64,000 nucleotides of DNA. It comes from Sphingobium jiangsuense (GTDB lineage: Bacteria; Pseudomonadota; Alphaproteobacteria; Sphingomonadales; Sphingomonadaceae). Location: the NCBI RefSeq assembly GCF_014196495.1, contig NZ_JACIDT010000019.1, positions 1 to 64,000 on the forward strand. The letters are read 5' to 3'. The position numbers and the translations under genes were made by a program. This document shows, piece by piece, positions 9,053 to 17,778 of the stretch; the first letter of the stretch is position 1; every line of letters begins with the position of its first letter. Below the pieces are notes generated by a model. It saw only the letters and a list, made by a program, of their open reading frames with translations. It was not told the DNA's origin and searched no databases.

Positions 9053-9745
9053 TCAATCCCTTTCCTCGTGCGAACCGTGATGGGAATGGCGTTGCTGCGG
9101 CGCGAAGGCGGTCGGATCCACCATGACAATGGCGATGATTGCCAGAACGATCGCTGCGGCACCAAGTAGAGCCGCAAACAAGCCTGGTCCCCGAGCCTCA
9201 CGCACATTCGGATAGAGGCTGTTCTTCTTGCGGCCGCTGATCATCGCGCGAACAAGGTTTTCGCCGGTGAGCAGCGACATCAACAGCACGGCGCCGACAT
9301 GAAGCCCGATCAAAGCAAGCAGGCTGTAGGCGAGGGCTTCATGAAGGTCTTTGTCCATGCCGCCTGCCGCAACGCTGCTGCCGCTCCAGATGACGATTCC
9401 GGTCAATCCGATCAGCGCCACGACTGCGATCGCGCCCAGTGGATTATGACCCACGGAACGTCGAGGATGGCCAGCTAGAAGGTCGCGTGCATGGGTGGCG
9501 ATTGCTGTTGGCCGAATGAAATTCACGAACCGGGCATGCTCGCCTCCGACGAAGCCCCAGATCAGACGGAACGCAAGCAAGGCAGCAGCAGACCATCCTG
9601 CGACCATATGCCACGATGCGATCGGACTATCGTCGTCGGAAGAGAGAAACGCGATCGAGATCGCTAGGACCAGCAGCCAATGGAATAGCCGTAGCGGCGT
9701 GTCCCAAACCTTGAATGTCCTTGTATATTCAGAATTTGTCATCAC
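9053..9745 (-). CDS. Cytochrome b561 / b-type cytochrome domain membrane protein
   Basis: 230 residues with about five membrane helices. Candidate haem ligands are the His residues in LRLFHWLLV, SWHMVAGW, HEALAYSLL and LIGLHVGAVLL, the pattern of the hydrogenase/formate dehydrogenase b-cytochrome and b561 family. The C-terminus is His-rich (QQRHSHHGSHEERD), which is compatible with metal binding. Proteins of this kind pass electrons across the inner membrane. The gene is 78 bp from the regulator gene on the same strand and has its own GTCAG repeat 36 bp upstream, so it is probably induced with the efflux pump. Confidence 0.82.
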   Translation of the reverse strand: MMTNSEYTRTFKVWDTPLRLFHWLLVLAISIAFLSSDDDSPIASWHMVAGWSAAALLAFRLIWGFVGGEHARFVNFIRPTAIATHARDLLAGHPRRSVGHNPLGAIAVVALIGLTGIVIWSGSSVAAGGMDKDLHEALAYSLLALIGLHVGAVLLMSLLTGENLVRAMISGRKKNSLYPNVREARGPGLFAALLGAAAIVLAIIAIVMVDPTAFAPQQRHSHHGSHEERD

Positions 9746-9781
9746 GTTCGCCTTTCCAGCTGGAAGGGCTACGGGTGTTCA

Positions 9782-9797
9782 CTGACCGAATCCTGAC
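9782..9797 (-). promoter_or_regulatory. GTCAG-N6-GTCAG direct repeat, site 2 (cytochrome b gene)
   Basis: Minus strand GTCAGGATTCGGTCAG, one base different from site 1, with the same 11-bp period. It ends 36 bp before the cytochrome b start. As at site 1, GAAC and then TAGCCC follow at the same spacing, so promoter elements as well as the regulator site may be conserved. Confidence 0.7.
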
Positions 9798-9814
9798 GAT
9801 GTGAGCAGCGTGGT

Positions 9815-10516
9815 TCAAACCACTGTTCCGAACAGCCTCCCGATGCCCGCGGTCGCAGCCAGGGCCAGCGCGCCCCAGAATGTGACCCGTAGGATTGATT
9901 TCATGGGGCGGGCGCCCCCGGCCCAGGCGCCAAGCGCGCCCAGCAGTGCGAGAAACAACAGGGTTGCCGCGACCTCGATTGCGACGAGGCTATCATGCGG
10001 AACGACGGCGACCAACATCAGGGGCATGAGGGCGCCTGTGCTGAAAGTTGCGGCGGATGTGAGCGCGGCCTGGATAGGGCGGGCGGTCACGACTTCGGAA
10101 ATGCCGAGTTCGTCGCGGGCATGCGCGGCCAGCGCATCCTTTGCCATTAGTTCGTCGGCTACCTGCCGGGCCAGTTCCTCATTCAGACCGCGTTTGACAT
10201 AGATGTCCGCCAGTTCCTGATGCTCGAGCACCGGTTGAACGGCGAGTTCACCTCTTTCCCGGGCGAGGTCGGCATTCTCCGTGTCCGCCTGAGAGCTGAC
10301 CGAGACATATTCGCCGGCGGCCATCGACATGGCGCCTGCCACCAGCGCCGCCATCCCTGCGACCAGGATATTGGCCTTGCCCGCGCCGGAGGCTGCGACG
10401 CCGACGATGAGGCTCGCGGTCGAAACGATCCCATCATTGGCTCCCAGCACTGCCGCGCGTAGCCAGCCGATGCGTGACACCGCATGGCGTTCGGGATGGG
10501 ATCTTAGTCGGCTCAT
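9815..10516 (-). CDS. VIT1/CCC1-family metal transporter
   Basis: 233 residues. The N-terminus (AAVLGANDGIVSTASLIVGV) is the VIT1 family hallmark, followed by MSMAAGEYVSVSSQADTENADLARE, the cytosolic metal-binding helix with several Glu, and three more helices at the C-terminus. Plant and yeast members move Fe2+ or Mn2+ out of the cytosol into the vacuole; bacterial members are thought to export iron or manganese. A GTCAG direct repeat 43 bp upstream links it to the efflux regulon. Confidence 0.88.
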   Translation of the reverse strand: MSRLRSHPERHAVSRIGWLRAAVLGANDGIVSTASLIVGVAASGAGKANILVAGMAALVAGAMSMAAGEYVSVSSQADTENADLARERGELAVQPVLEHQELADIYVKRGLNEELARQVADELMAKDALAAHARDELGISEVVTARPIQAALTSAATFSTGALMPLMLVAVVPHDSLVAIEVAATLLFLALLGALGAWAGGARPMKSILRVTFWGALALAATAGIGRLFGTVV

Positions 10517-10559
10517 GGTGTCCTTCGTAAAATGCCGTGAAAAAGTTCAACAGTCTTTC

Positions 10560-10575
10560 CTGACGAAACCCTGAC
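10560..10575 (-). promoter_or_regulatory. GTCAG-N6-GTCAG direct repeat, site 3 (VIT gene)
   Basis: Minus strand GTCAGGGTTTCGTCAG, with both half-sites intact and the 11-bp period kept, ending 43 bp before the VIT start. The three sites give the consensus GTCAGGRTTYSGTCAG. The downstream TAGCCC seen at sites 1 and 2 is absent here. Confidence 0.68.
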
Positions 10576-10709
10576 GATGATTGGTAGCCGGCATAGCTCA
10601 GCAATCCCTACTTGAATCGGTCTACATTTGTCGCACCACGCTGAAATCGGCACTCGGTGAAGGGGCCGTCACGCTTGAATCCATAGAGATTGGAGAGACC
10701 CGGCCTAGT

Positions 10710-10961
10710 TCATGTGATCATGGCCTCCTGCAGGCGGCTCATGAGAGGCAGCGCCAATTCCAGATCATCCGGTTCGACGGCTGCCTCCAATATGGTTTCG
10801 ACGTGCATGACGGCTATGTTCACAGCTTTGGCCTTCGCATGACCGCGGGGATCGATTTCGGAATCCGTCTTCTTGCGAAACTTCGGGGTGAAGAGACTGC
10901 AAAAATTACGTAACTCGCGATCGAATATGATCCAGCCCCCCGTTCGATACGGGTCGTCCAC
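10710..10961 (-). CDS. Small hypothetical protein
   Basis: 83 residues (MDDPYRTGGWIIFDRELRN at the start). The second half (HAKAKAVNIAVMHVETIL to LALPLMSRLQEAMIT) looks like amphipathic helix with normal composition, unlike the overlapping plus-strand frame. There is no signal peptide or recognisable domain, and no clear ribosome binding site. It could be a remnant of a larger gene. Low confidence. Confidence 0.3.
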   Translation of the reverse strand: MDDPYRTGGWIIFDRELRNFCSLFTPKFRKKTDSEIDPRGHAKAKAVNIAVMHVETILEAAVEPDDLELALPLMSRLQEAMIT

Positions 10962-11455
10962 GTAATGCGAGTCCTGAACTAATCGCGACAGCGCGTGCGA
11001 TTATGGGTGAGGATGCGGCCTATCAGGCCGCTTTGATCGCTGCGGAACGTCGCGTATGAGTGAGAGGCGCGTTAGAGGGGCTTACAAGCCGCATCAGCTT
11101 CCAGCCCAGGAAATAGCGGAACGGGAGCCGAACTGGGCAAGGATAACTTGCACTACGTCGCTCAATAACTGCGGCAATCCCCATTCGGATAACGGAAACC
11201 GAGCGTATATTGCGAGATGAAGCGATACGGCCTTCCGCTCGAACATGATCGCCGTCGCTGGACAATGGAAGCCGTGGACCGAAAGGGAGGTCCACGAAAT
11301 CGTAGCCCGATCACGGGAAAGGAATTATCTTTCCCGATTGCTGACCCACATGCTTGCCGTTTTTCGCTGGCGGATGATCGAACAAGATTGGCGGCGCCTC
11401 CTCTCGCTGCTTGCTCCGTCAAAGTGAGCGGTTTCGCGCGGGCATCGTCCCCAGT
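10962..11455. other. Stretch without a confident gene
   Basis: About 490 bp between the small ORF and the secreted-protein gene. Short frames exist on both strands (for example 11245-11427 plus, 60 codons), but none has a convincing ribosome binding site, domain or composition. Base composition is less GC-rich than the neighbouring genes, which fits degraded or junction DNA. Confidence 0.4.
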
Positions 11456-12106
11456 CTACCGTTTCGGCGCCTTTGGGCGCTGCGCGCGGATTTCCGCCAG
11501 CAGCACGCCAAGATATTTCTCAGCTTCGGCAGCTTCGCTTTCGGGATAGGCGGCCGTCATGCGTCCGCTCCAATAGCCATAGTCGACTGTCGTCAGGCTG
11601 GAACGCCATGGTTTGCCGTCGCGATAGCCGGTGAAAGTTCCGCGATAGGCCTTGAGGCGGCGATTGGTTGGGATCGTCGCCGGTCCTTCCGACACGATGG
11701 TCGGCGCGGCAAAATGGGACATCGTAGCCTGACGCATGATCATATAGTGGTCGCGTGGCGGCATCTGGTCGATATGGACCACCGCCATCCGCACCACGAT
11801 GCGATCGTCGCCGGTGCCGAGTGGCCGGTCGTAGCCGATGGCGATATACTCGCCGCCCGGATCGAATGCCCGTTCCCTGAGGCGGGTAAAGCCCTCGAAT
11901 TCCTCCGGGAAGCGCAGGCCGCTGGCCACGTGGACAAGAGTTGTGCCGTCCGGCGCCAACTCAAATCCGTCGGGTACCGCGATTGCCGTGGCGTCGGCCG
12001 AAGGTGGCGCAGCGGGCGCGGTTTCAGCCAGTGACGGAGCCGCCGAGGACAGCCCCAGCAGGATGGCGGCGGCAAGGGAAACTGGAACGCGCAATGATCG
12101 GGACAT
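11456..12106 (-). CDS. Secreted hypothetical protein
   Basis: 216 residues from the ATG at 12106, chosen because it gives a standard signal peptide (RVPVSLAAAILLGLSSAAPSLAE). The mature part starts with a Pro/Ala linker, then a compact domain: VPDGFELAPDGTTLVHVASGLRFP, YIAIGYDRPLG, RDHYMIMRQATMSHF, and a C-terminal AEKYLGVLLAEIRAQRP. I do not recognise the family. It is probably periplasmic. It is followed on the same strand by nothing closely coupled; the L,D-transpeptidase gene lies 122 bp upstream in the same direction. Confidence 0.7.
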   Translation of the reverse strand: MSRSLRVPVSLAAAILLGLSSAAPSLAETAPAAPPSADATAIAVPDGFELAPDGTTLVHVASGLRFPEEFEGFTRLRERAFDPGGEYIAIGYDRPLGTGDDRIVVRMAVVHIDQMPPRDHYMIMRQATMSHFAAPTIVSEGPATIPTNRRLKAYRGTFTGYRDGKPWRSSLTTVDYGYWSGRMTAAYPESEAAEAEKYLGVLLAEIRAQRPKAPKR

Positions 12107-12227
12107 CGAAGTCAAATCCTCTGGTGAGTATGTCGTAATTAGGCCGGTCTTCGCAATTACGGCAGGGGATTGTTTGGAATCAGGCGGTAAGACGCTGCGA
12201 TGGACGCGAAGTCGGGATTGCACAACG

Positions 12228-13310
12228 TCATCGTTCGTTTGTATCCGCTTGGGCATCCTCGCCCGTGAGCACGGTCAGGGATGTGCCTGTACTCCCGCTT
12301 TCGAGGGTATCGGCCGTGACGATCAGCGTGCTTCCCGGTTTGAGCACCGACAGCAGGCCCCGTCTGAAGTCCTCGGGAAGGATTAGCCGCTCCCGGTCCT
12401 GCCGCGAGACTTCCCCCGTCTGTGCACCGCCAAATACAGGGAGGAACATCCAATGCGTCCCGTGTTCGTCGATGGAGGCGAGGTTGAAGGCCTGAAGGCC
12501 GGAGATCTTGCCGCGGATGGCGACAGGCGCCGAACCGATTTCGATGCCGTTTCGCAACACCACGGCGCGCTGGTCCGCCGCGCTGACGATTATGGAGATC
12601 GGCCCTGTGAGTGCTTTCTCTGGCTGCCAGACCGTCAAAAAGGCATTCCCGAACGACGAGCGCCGGGCCGTATCCTGCAGGATACGGGGAGCTGGGGCAA
12701 AGCGCGGAATCTCGCTTGCCTGCGTGATGATGACCGTCAGGCCAAGCTGCGTGACATCATAGAGGTGCTCGGCGAACGTCAGGGGAAACCGGATGCATCC
12801 GTGCGAGGCGGGATAGCCCGGAAGATTGCCGGCGTGCATGGCAATCCCGTCCCAGGTGAGGCGCTGCATGTAGGGCATCGGCGCGTCATTGTAGAGGTTC
12901 GATCTGTGCGCGACTTTCTTTTGGAGGATGGTGAAAACCCCGGTGGGCGTTTCGTGGCCGGCTGCGCCGGTGGAAACGGTCGAGATGCCGATCAGGACGC
13001 CGTTGCGATAGACATAGGCCCGCTGCCTGGCGAGGCTGACGATGATGACCACCGGACCATCGGGAGCCGTTTCGGGCGCCCACAGGAACTCTCCTGGCCG
13101 TAACGCTTCCACGCTCGCCGCGATCGATCCTGGATCAAGCGCCATAGCGCGGATCGGAGCGGCGGTCAGGCAGAGCGCGGCAGTCATGGTGCCGGCAAGA
13201 AGCGTTCGGCGCGAGAAGCGTGTCGATGGTGCGTGGGATGCGCCGGCCGTTGCCACGGCAGTGAGCGTCGGGGTTCGCAATATGATGTCTGGTGTTGTGA
13301 TCTTATCCAT
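12228..13310 (-). CDS. L,D-transpeptidase (YkuD/ErfK family)
   Basis: 360 residues from the ATG at 13310. The N-terminus has a twin-arginine-like motif (FSRRTLLAG) before a hydrophobic stretch (about 36-60). The catalytic domain (about 75-210) has HAGNLPGYPASHGCIRFP, the family motif with the nucleophilic Cys near residue 168. A second half (about 225-345) repeats part of the fold (PISIIVSAADQRAVVLRNG resembles VVIIVSLARQRAYVYRNG) but lacks the SHGC motif. It makes 3-3 cross-links in peptidoglycan or attaches proteins to it, in the periplasm. The divergent gene upstream is a universal stress protein. Confidence 0.88.
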   Translation of the reverse strand: MDKITTPDIILRTPTLTAVATAGASHAPSTRFSRRTLLAGTMTAALCLTAAPIRAMALDPGSIAASVEALRPGEFLWAPETAPDGPVVIIVSLARQRAYVYRNGVLIGISTVSTGAAGHETPTGVFTILQKKVAHRSNLYNDAPMPYMQRLTWDGIAMHAGNLPGYPASHGCIRFPLTFAEHLYDVTQLGLTVIITQASEIPRFAPAPRILQDTARRSSFGNAFLTVWQPEKALTGPISIIVSAADQRAVVLRNGIEIGSAPVAIRGKISGLQAFNLASIDEHGTHWMFLPVFGGAQTGEVSRQDRERLILPEDFRRGLLSVLKPGSTLIVTADTLESGSTGTSLTVLTGEDAQADTNER

Positions 13311-13449
13311 CCTCTTCTGATCAGGCCATAATATCGGTCTGCTTCGCGACGGCCAGCGAATCCTTGCCGAAGAACATTTCTGTCCGTCCTGCAAATACAC
13401 GGCGACACGTTCCTTGGTTGGCGGACCACTGCTGCTATGTTGCGTCGAT

Positions 13450-14307
13450 ATGACCCCGCGAACGATTCTGTTTCCAACCGATTTTAGCGGTCGCTGCGAC
13501 CGAGCCCGCGACCGCGCGATACAGCTGGCGAGCGAGTGGCGCGCACATCTGGTTCTTCTCCATGTTCAGAGGGATCCCGATCCCGCAGACATGCTCGACG
13601 GACTGCAGGCTGCCGAGAGTCGCCTTCATGCCCGCTTGCGGGCGGAGGTGGCGGACCCGGATATTCCGGTCGAGACACGCCTCGCCACCGGCGCCGTCTC
13701 GCAGGCGGTGCTGGAAGCGTCAACCGCATGCGGGGCGGATCTCATCGTGACCGGCATCTCGCGCCATGACGATATCGGGGATTTCCTGATCGGCACGACC
13801 GTGGAGCGCATGATACGCCATGCTCATGCGCCGGTGCTTATCGTGAAGGAAAAGACTCAGCACCACTATCGCCGGGTCTTGGTCGCAACCGATTTCTCCG
13901 GCTGCTCGGCCCAGGCGCTTCGCACGGCCATGGCCGCATTCCCCGCTGCCGAGATCACTCTCGTTCACGCCTATCACGTGCCGCTGGAGGCACTTCGGGG
14001 CCGGGAAGGGCCGGCAGCTGCGCTGCAGGCCAGGATAGCCTATGATCTGGATGCCTTTCTGGACAGGACCGATCTGCCCGCCGACGCACGCGACAGGCTG
14101 GATATCAATGTCGACTATGGCGAGGTTTGCGAGGTTGTCTGCAATCATGTGAAGCTGAGCGAAACCGACCTGGCCGTGATCGGAACGCACGGTCGATCGG
14201 CCCTGACGGTGGCGGTGCTCGGCAGCACGGCGCGGGCGCTGCTCAGCCGTCTCGATTGCGATGTCCTGCTCGTGCGCCAGCAGCCGCAGGCGGATGCTGC
14301 CGTCTGA
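13450..14307 (+). CDS. Tandem universal stress protein (UspA)
   Basis: 285 residues from the ATG at 13450 (MTPRTILFPTDFSGRCDRA), with two UspA domains: 1-140 and 143-280. The second repeats the opening RRVLVATDFSGCSAQALR. The nucleotide motif is clear in domain two (GTHGRSALTVAVLGSTARAL) and partly kept in domain one (GISRHDDIGDFLIGTTVERM). Members bind ATP and act in hypoxia and general stress. It is divergent from the L,D-transpeptidase gene and overlaps the phospholipase D frame downstream. Confidence 0.88.
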   Translation: MTPRTILFPTDFSGRCDRARDRAIQLASEWRAHLVLLHVQRDPDPADMLDGLQAAESRLHARLRAEVADPDIPVETRLATGAVSQAVLEASTACGADLIVTGISRHDDIGDFLIGTTVERMIRHAHAPVLIVKEKTQHHYRRVLVATDFSGCSAQALRTAMAAFPAAEITLVHAYHVPLEALRGREGPAAALQARIAYDLDAFLDRTDLPADARDRLDINVDYGEVCEVVCNHVKLSETDLAVIGTHGRSALTVAVLGSTARALLSRLDCDVLLVRQQPQADAAV

Positions 14308-15854
14308 TCCGGATCGTCATCCTTGCCTGCCTGGGCTTCGTCGCGGCGTCGATGCTCGCGACCTGGGTCTACGGCCTGTTCGCCAGTCGCGCGCAGGGGG
14401 AGCCTTCCTACGCACTGTCGATCGAACGCGGCCGGACGCCGCTCGATCAGCGTATTGGCGCCACGACGGATGCGCACCCCGGTGAGAGCGGCCTGCTTTT
14501 GCTGGACGAGAATCTCGACGCCTTCGCGGCACGTGGATTGTCGGCGCGCAAGGTCGAGCGCTCGCTCGATCTGATGTATTACATCTGGCACGACGATCTG
14601 ACCGGCCGCCTTCTTCTGGCCGAGGCCCTGTCCGCGGCCGATCGCGGCGTCAGGGTGCGGATCCTGATCGACGACATCGGCACCAGCCATACATCTGATG
14701 CGATGATCGCCATGGCGCATCATCCGCATATCGAGATCCGTATCTTCAACCCGACCCGGGCGCGGCAGGGCGGCTTGCGGCGCGGCATCGAAATGATGCT
14801 GCGCGCCTTCAGCGTGACCCGGCGCATGCACAACAAGGCCTGGATCGCTGATGGCCGCGTCGCCATCCTTGGCGGGCGCAATATCGGCGACGCCTATTTC
14901 GATGCCGCGACGCAAACCAATTTCCGCGACATGGACGTGCTGGTGATGGGGCCAGCCGTCGCCCAGACGGAGAAGATCTTCGACGATTACTGGAACAGCG
15001 GCCTGGCGTTGCCGGTCGATAGGCTTTCGCCCTTGAAAGATCCTGGCGTGGCGCTGACGCGGATCGCCGCCGAATTGAGCAACGCTGCCAATGAGGCTGC
15101 CGCGCGCCCCTATCTGGAGCGCATCGCCAAACGGCTCTCGCTTCTCGATCCCGAGACCACGCGGCCCGACTGGACTCGCGCCGCCCGCGTGATCGCCGAT
15201 CCGCCGCGCAAAGTGCTGGGCAAGGAGGGCAAGAACTGGCTGATGCACGACCTGCTGCCGGTCTTCGATGCGGCGCGGGAAAGGCTTGAAATCACTTCGC
15301 CCTATTTCATCCCCGGCGAGGAAGGCACGGCGGCGCTCGCCGCGATTGCGGCAAAGGGGGTTTCGGTCTCGGTCCTGACCAATTCTCTTGCGGCAACCGA
15401 TGTCGCCGCGGTCCATGGCGGTTATGCGCGCTACCGTGTTCCGCTGCTCGAGGCAGGGATCAAGCTCTGGGAATTGCGGCCCGAGCATCAGGAGCGGGAC
15501 TTTTCCCTGCGAGGATCGAGCTGGGCAAGCCTGCACACCAAGGCTTTCACTGCCGACGGGCATATGGGGTTCATCGGCTCGATGAACCTGGATCCTCGTT
15601 CGGCTTCCCTCAACACGGAAATGGGCGTCCTCTTCGAGTCCGAGGCCCTGGCCCGGAAGATGGCTGCCATCTGGCAGCGCGATACCGCGCCCTCCCGCAG
15701 CTATGAGGTCTGTCTGACGTCGGATGGCGACGTGGAATGGGCCGGGAGCCGGAACGGCGTGCCCGTCCGATACGACCGGGAACCGGAAGCCTCGTTCTGG
15801 CGCAGACTAACCGCACAGGCCATTGGCCTTCTGCCGCTGGAATCGCAGCTTTGA
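14304..15854 (+). CDS. Phospholipase D-family protein (two HKD motifs)
   Basis: About 516 residues if translation starts at the CTG (14304) that overlaps the stress-protein stop (CTGA). A TTG at 14256 or the ATG at 14352 are alternatives. I prefer an upstream start because the membrane helix IRIVILACLGFVAASMLATWVYG would otherwise be cut. There are two HKD motifs: HNKAWIADGRVAILGGRNIG and LHTKAFTADGHMGFIGSMN, both followed by the expected Gly-Gly/Gly-Ser and Asn. This is the layout of cardiolipin synthase or YbhO-like phospholipid transferases, anchored at the inner membrane. Coupling to the stress protein is inferred from the overlap. Confidence 0.85.
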   Translation: MIRIVILACLGFVAASMLATWVYGLFASRAQGEPSYALSIERGRTPLDQRIGATTDAHPGESGLLLLDENLDAFAARGLSARKVERSLDLMYYIWHDDLTGRLLLAEALSAADRGVRVRILIDDIGTSHTSDAMIAMAHHPHIEIRIFNPTRARQGGLRRGIEMMLRAFSVTRRMHNKAWIADGRVAILGGRNIGDAYFDAATQTNFRDMDVLVMGPAVAQTEKIFDDYWNSGLALPVDRLSPLKDPGVALTRIAAELSNAANEAAARPYLERIAKRLSLLDPETTRPDWTRAARVIADPPRKVLGKEGKNWLMHDLLPVFDAARERLEITSPYFIPGEEGTAALAAIAAKGVSVSVLTNSLAATDVAAVHGGYARYRVPLLEAGIKLWELRPEHQERDFSLRGSSWASLHTKAFTADGHMGFIGSMNLDPRSASLNTEMGVLFESEALARKMAAIWQRDTAPSRSYEVCLTSDGDVEWAGSRNGVPVRYDREPEASFWRRLTAQAIGLLPLESQL

Positions 15855-15938
15855 CCCAAGCAGGCTTTCGGCGCCGTCTTCAATTTTGCGTGTTGCCGAC
15901 GAATGGACCGTCTGCGACGGGGACCTGTTTCCTTGAGA

Positions 15939-16523
15939 TCATGCGCTTGAGCGCGGATCGTTGTCGGAGCGCAGAAATCTGCTCCAGTCGATCTGGGCGA
16001 GCGCAGCAAGCAGGATGATCATGCCGATCTGCATCGCGATGCCCCACGGACTGGTGAGGCGCTCGGTAAAGACGTCACCCAGGCTCGATTTGCGGATCAC
16101 GCCTGCTGTCGCGGCATAGATCGAATAGGAGACGAGACGCCCGACGAAAAACGCTGCTGTGAACTTCCCCAGCCTGATACCCGCAAGGCCGGCCGCTTCG
16201 AACAGTTGCGCCGAGGGAAGCGGAGAGAGAGCGAACAGTGCGAGCCCGAAAATCGCGCTTTTCGGTCGGTCCTCGACGACTTTTTTCGCTGCTTCGAGGT
16301 TGCGCTTTTGTTTCGCGGGCAAATAGTCCTTGAGAAATCGAAAGCCCCAGGCAAGCAGCAAACGTCCAAGAGCGGCCGCGAGCGCGCCAATGAACACGAT
16401 CAAGGCGACAGGCAGATCGGTCGTCAGGCCATAGAGAACGATGATCGACCATGTCGGGGGACCGAACGCGGGCAACAGGTTGATACCAAGGACGATCAGG
16501 AAGAGAATCAGGCACGCGGTCAT
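15939..16523 (-). CDS. VTT/DedA-like membrane protein
   Basis: 194 residues, strongly hydrophobic, with four or five helices. The stretch ALFALSPLPSAQLFEAAGLAGIRLGKFTAAFFVGRLVSYSIYAATA resembles the VTT (SNARE-associated, DedA) core with its FALSPLP re-entrant loop. Members are linked to phospholipid scrambling and membrane stress. The gene is convergent with the phospholipase D gene (84 bp apart). I am fairly sure it is a real membrane protein and less sure of the family. Confidence 0.65.
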   Translation of the reverse strand: MTACLILFLIVLGINLLPAFGPPTWSIIVLYGLTTDLPVALIVFIGALAAALGRLLLAWGFRFLKDYLPAKQKRNLEAAKKVVEDRPKSAIFGLALFALSPLPSAQLFEAAGLAGIRLGKFTAAFFVGRLVSYSIYAATAGVIRKSSLGDVFTERLTSPWGIAMQIGMIILLAALAQIDWSRFLRSDNDPRSSA

Positions 16524-16604
16524 TTCGCCTTCGGCGTTATCGCATTTGCGCAGGGTCAGCGAGCCGGATGGGAGAGATGTCTTTCAGCCTGTCAATCCAT
16601 GCGT

Positions 16605-17015
16605 CTACTTCTCGACGCGCGTCCAGATCTGCGACCGGCACCCGATGCGCCCGACGAGGCAGCCGTTCGCCTCGAGCCTGTTGCTGTCGAGTACCGTGAC
16701 GCGCCCGGTGAAGGTCCGGCCGATATCGGGCACGAAAACGCGGCCGCGCCACACGCCGGGCTGCTCCTGCTCGAAATCACGAAACAGCTGTGCGCCCACC
16801 AGAGGATCCGGGCTGCCCTTGCGCGCATCGGCTTTCGCCTTGTCGTTAGCCCAGACGACGACACCGCACATCCTGTCGTCGCACGGTTGCGCGCGGATAT
16901 GCACACTGTTTGCAGGGTTGCGCCAGATAGTCCCGGAAATGCTCGATGCCGGAGCATTTCCGACCGTTGCCGCCAGGATGAGCAAGACCGAAAGCGGTTT
17001 GTATCCTCCGATCAT
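16605..17015 (-). CDS. DUF2147 domain secreted protein
   Basis: 136 residues from ATG 17015, selected for its signal peptide (MIGGYKPLSVLLILAATVGNAPAS). The mature domain has ISGTIWRNPANSVHIRAQPC, MCGVVVWANDKAKADA and WRGRVFVPDIGRTFTGRV, matching DUF2147, a small periplasmic lipocalin-like family. Four Cys (PCDDRMCG and NGCLVGRIGCRS) could form two disulphides. Function is unknown. It is followed by the VTT-like gene on the same strand. Confidence 0.72.
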   Translation of the reverse strand: MIGGYKPLSVLLILAATVGNAPASSISGTIWRNPANSVHIRAQPCDDRMCGVVVWANDKAKADARKGSPDPLVGAQLFRDFEQEQPGVWRGRVFVPDIGRTFTGRVTVLDSNRLEANGCLVGRIGCRSQIWTRVEK

Positions 17016-17065
17016 CCTGGCGTTTCCTTTGTTGTTCGGGGCAGGGCACCCTTGCCGCACTAAGT

Positions 17066-17638
17066 CTATAGCTTACCGATGCGGCGCAGACCCATGGCGA
17101 GGATGATGAGGAAGGTTCCTCGCAGCAGGAAGCTCAGGCCGACCGCCAATGCCAGGAAGGCAAGTCCGGTCGCGGGATCGCTGAACAGGAGGAGACCGCC
17201 CAGAACAGTGTCGAGAACGCCGAGTAGCAGGCGCCAGCCCCGGTCATGCGCAGACTGGAATGCGCCGACGATTTCGAAAACGCCGATGATGAGCAACCAG
17301 GCGCCGATCAGCGCGACGAGCGTCAAGGCCCCGGCGAAGGGATTGAAGAAAGTGATGGCGGCCGCGACGAGGCTCAGCACGCCGAGGAGGATCTCGATCC
17401 AGCGTGCGCGCCGGGAGAGCGAGGACAACCCGGCCGCGATAGCCAGTATTCCGTATATGAGGAGCGCCACGGCAAGGAAAACACCTGTCGCGAAGCCCGT
17501 CGCGATTGGGTTGAGGAGCGCAAAAACGCCGATCAGGATCACGAGCAGCCCATAAGCCAGGACCCAGCCCCAACTGGTCTCCAATGCCGGGTCGGCCATA
17601 CCATAGGGGCTGGAATAGCGCCTCGATTGTGACGGCAT
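17066..17638 (-). CDS. HdeD family acid-resistance membrane protein (DUF308)
   Basis: 190 residues with six hydrophobic helices in three similar pairs (LVILIGVFALLNPIATGFATGVFLAVALLIYGILAI and so on), the DUF308/HdeD signature. In E. coli HdeD helps survival at low pH and high density. It is a frequent member of mobile stress-tolerance islands. The next gene in the same direction is the DUF2147 gene 50 bp downstream. Confidence 0.85.
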   Translation of the reverse strand: MPSQSRRYSSPYGMADPALETSWGWVLAYGLLVILIGVFALLNPIATGFATGVFLAVALLIYGILAIAAGLSSLSRRARWIEILLGVLSLVAAAITFFNPFAGALTLVALIGAWLLIIGVFEIVGAFQSAHDRGWRLLLGVLDTVLGGLLLFSDPATGLAFLALAVGLSFLLRGTFLIILAMGLRRIGKL

Positions 17639-17778
17639 GTGAAGGGCTCCTTCTTGGTGACTCGGAACTTTTGCTGTGAGCGTGTCGACTATTGCCAGAG
17701 TGCAACCTCAAGTCGAGCAGGAAGCGCTGATGTCGCAGGAGGCGTCGCTCAAGTGCGTGATGTGCATGAAGGCGGGTT

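Noticed and set aside
10581..10913. Plus-strand frame of 110 codons near the VIT gene
   Set aside because: No ribosome site and odd composition; the opposite frame (10710-10961) is somewhat more plausible, though also weak.
11245..11427. 60-codon plus-strand frame
   Set aside because: Reads fairly protein-like (Trp and Arg pattern) but has no ribosome site or known family; left as undefined DNA.
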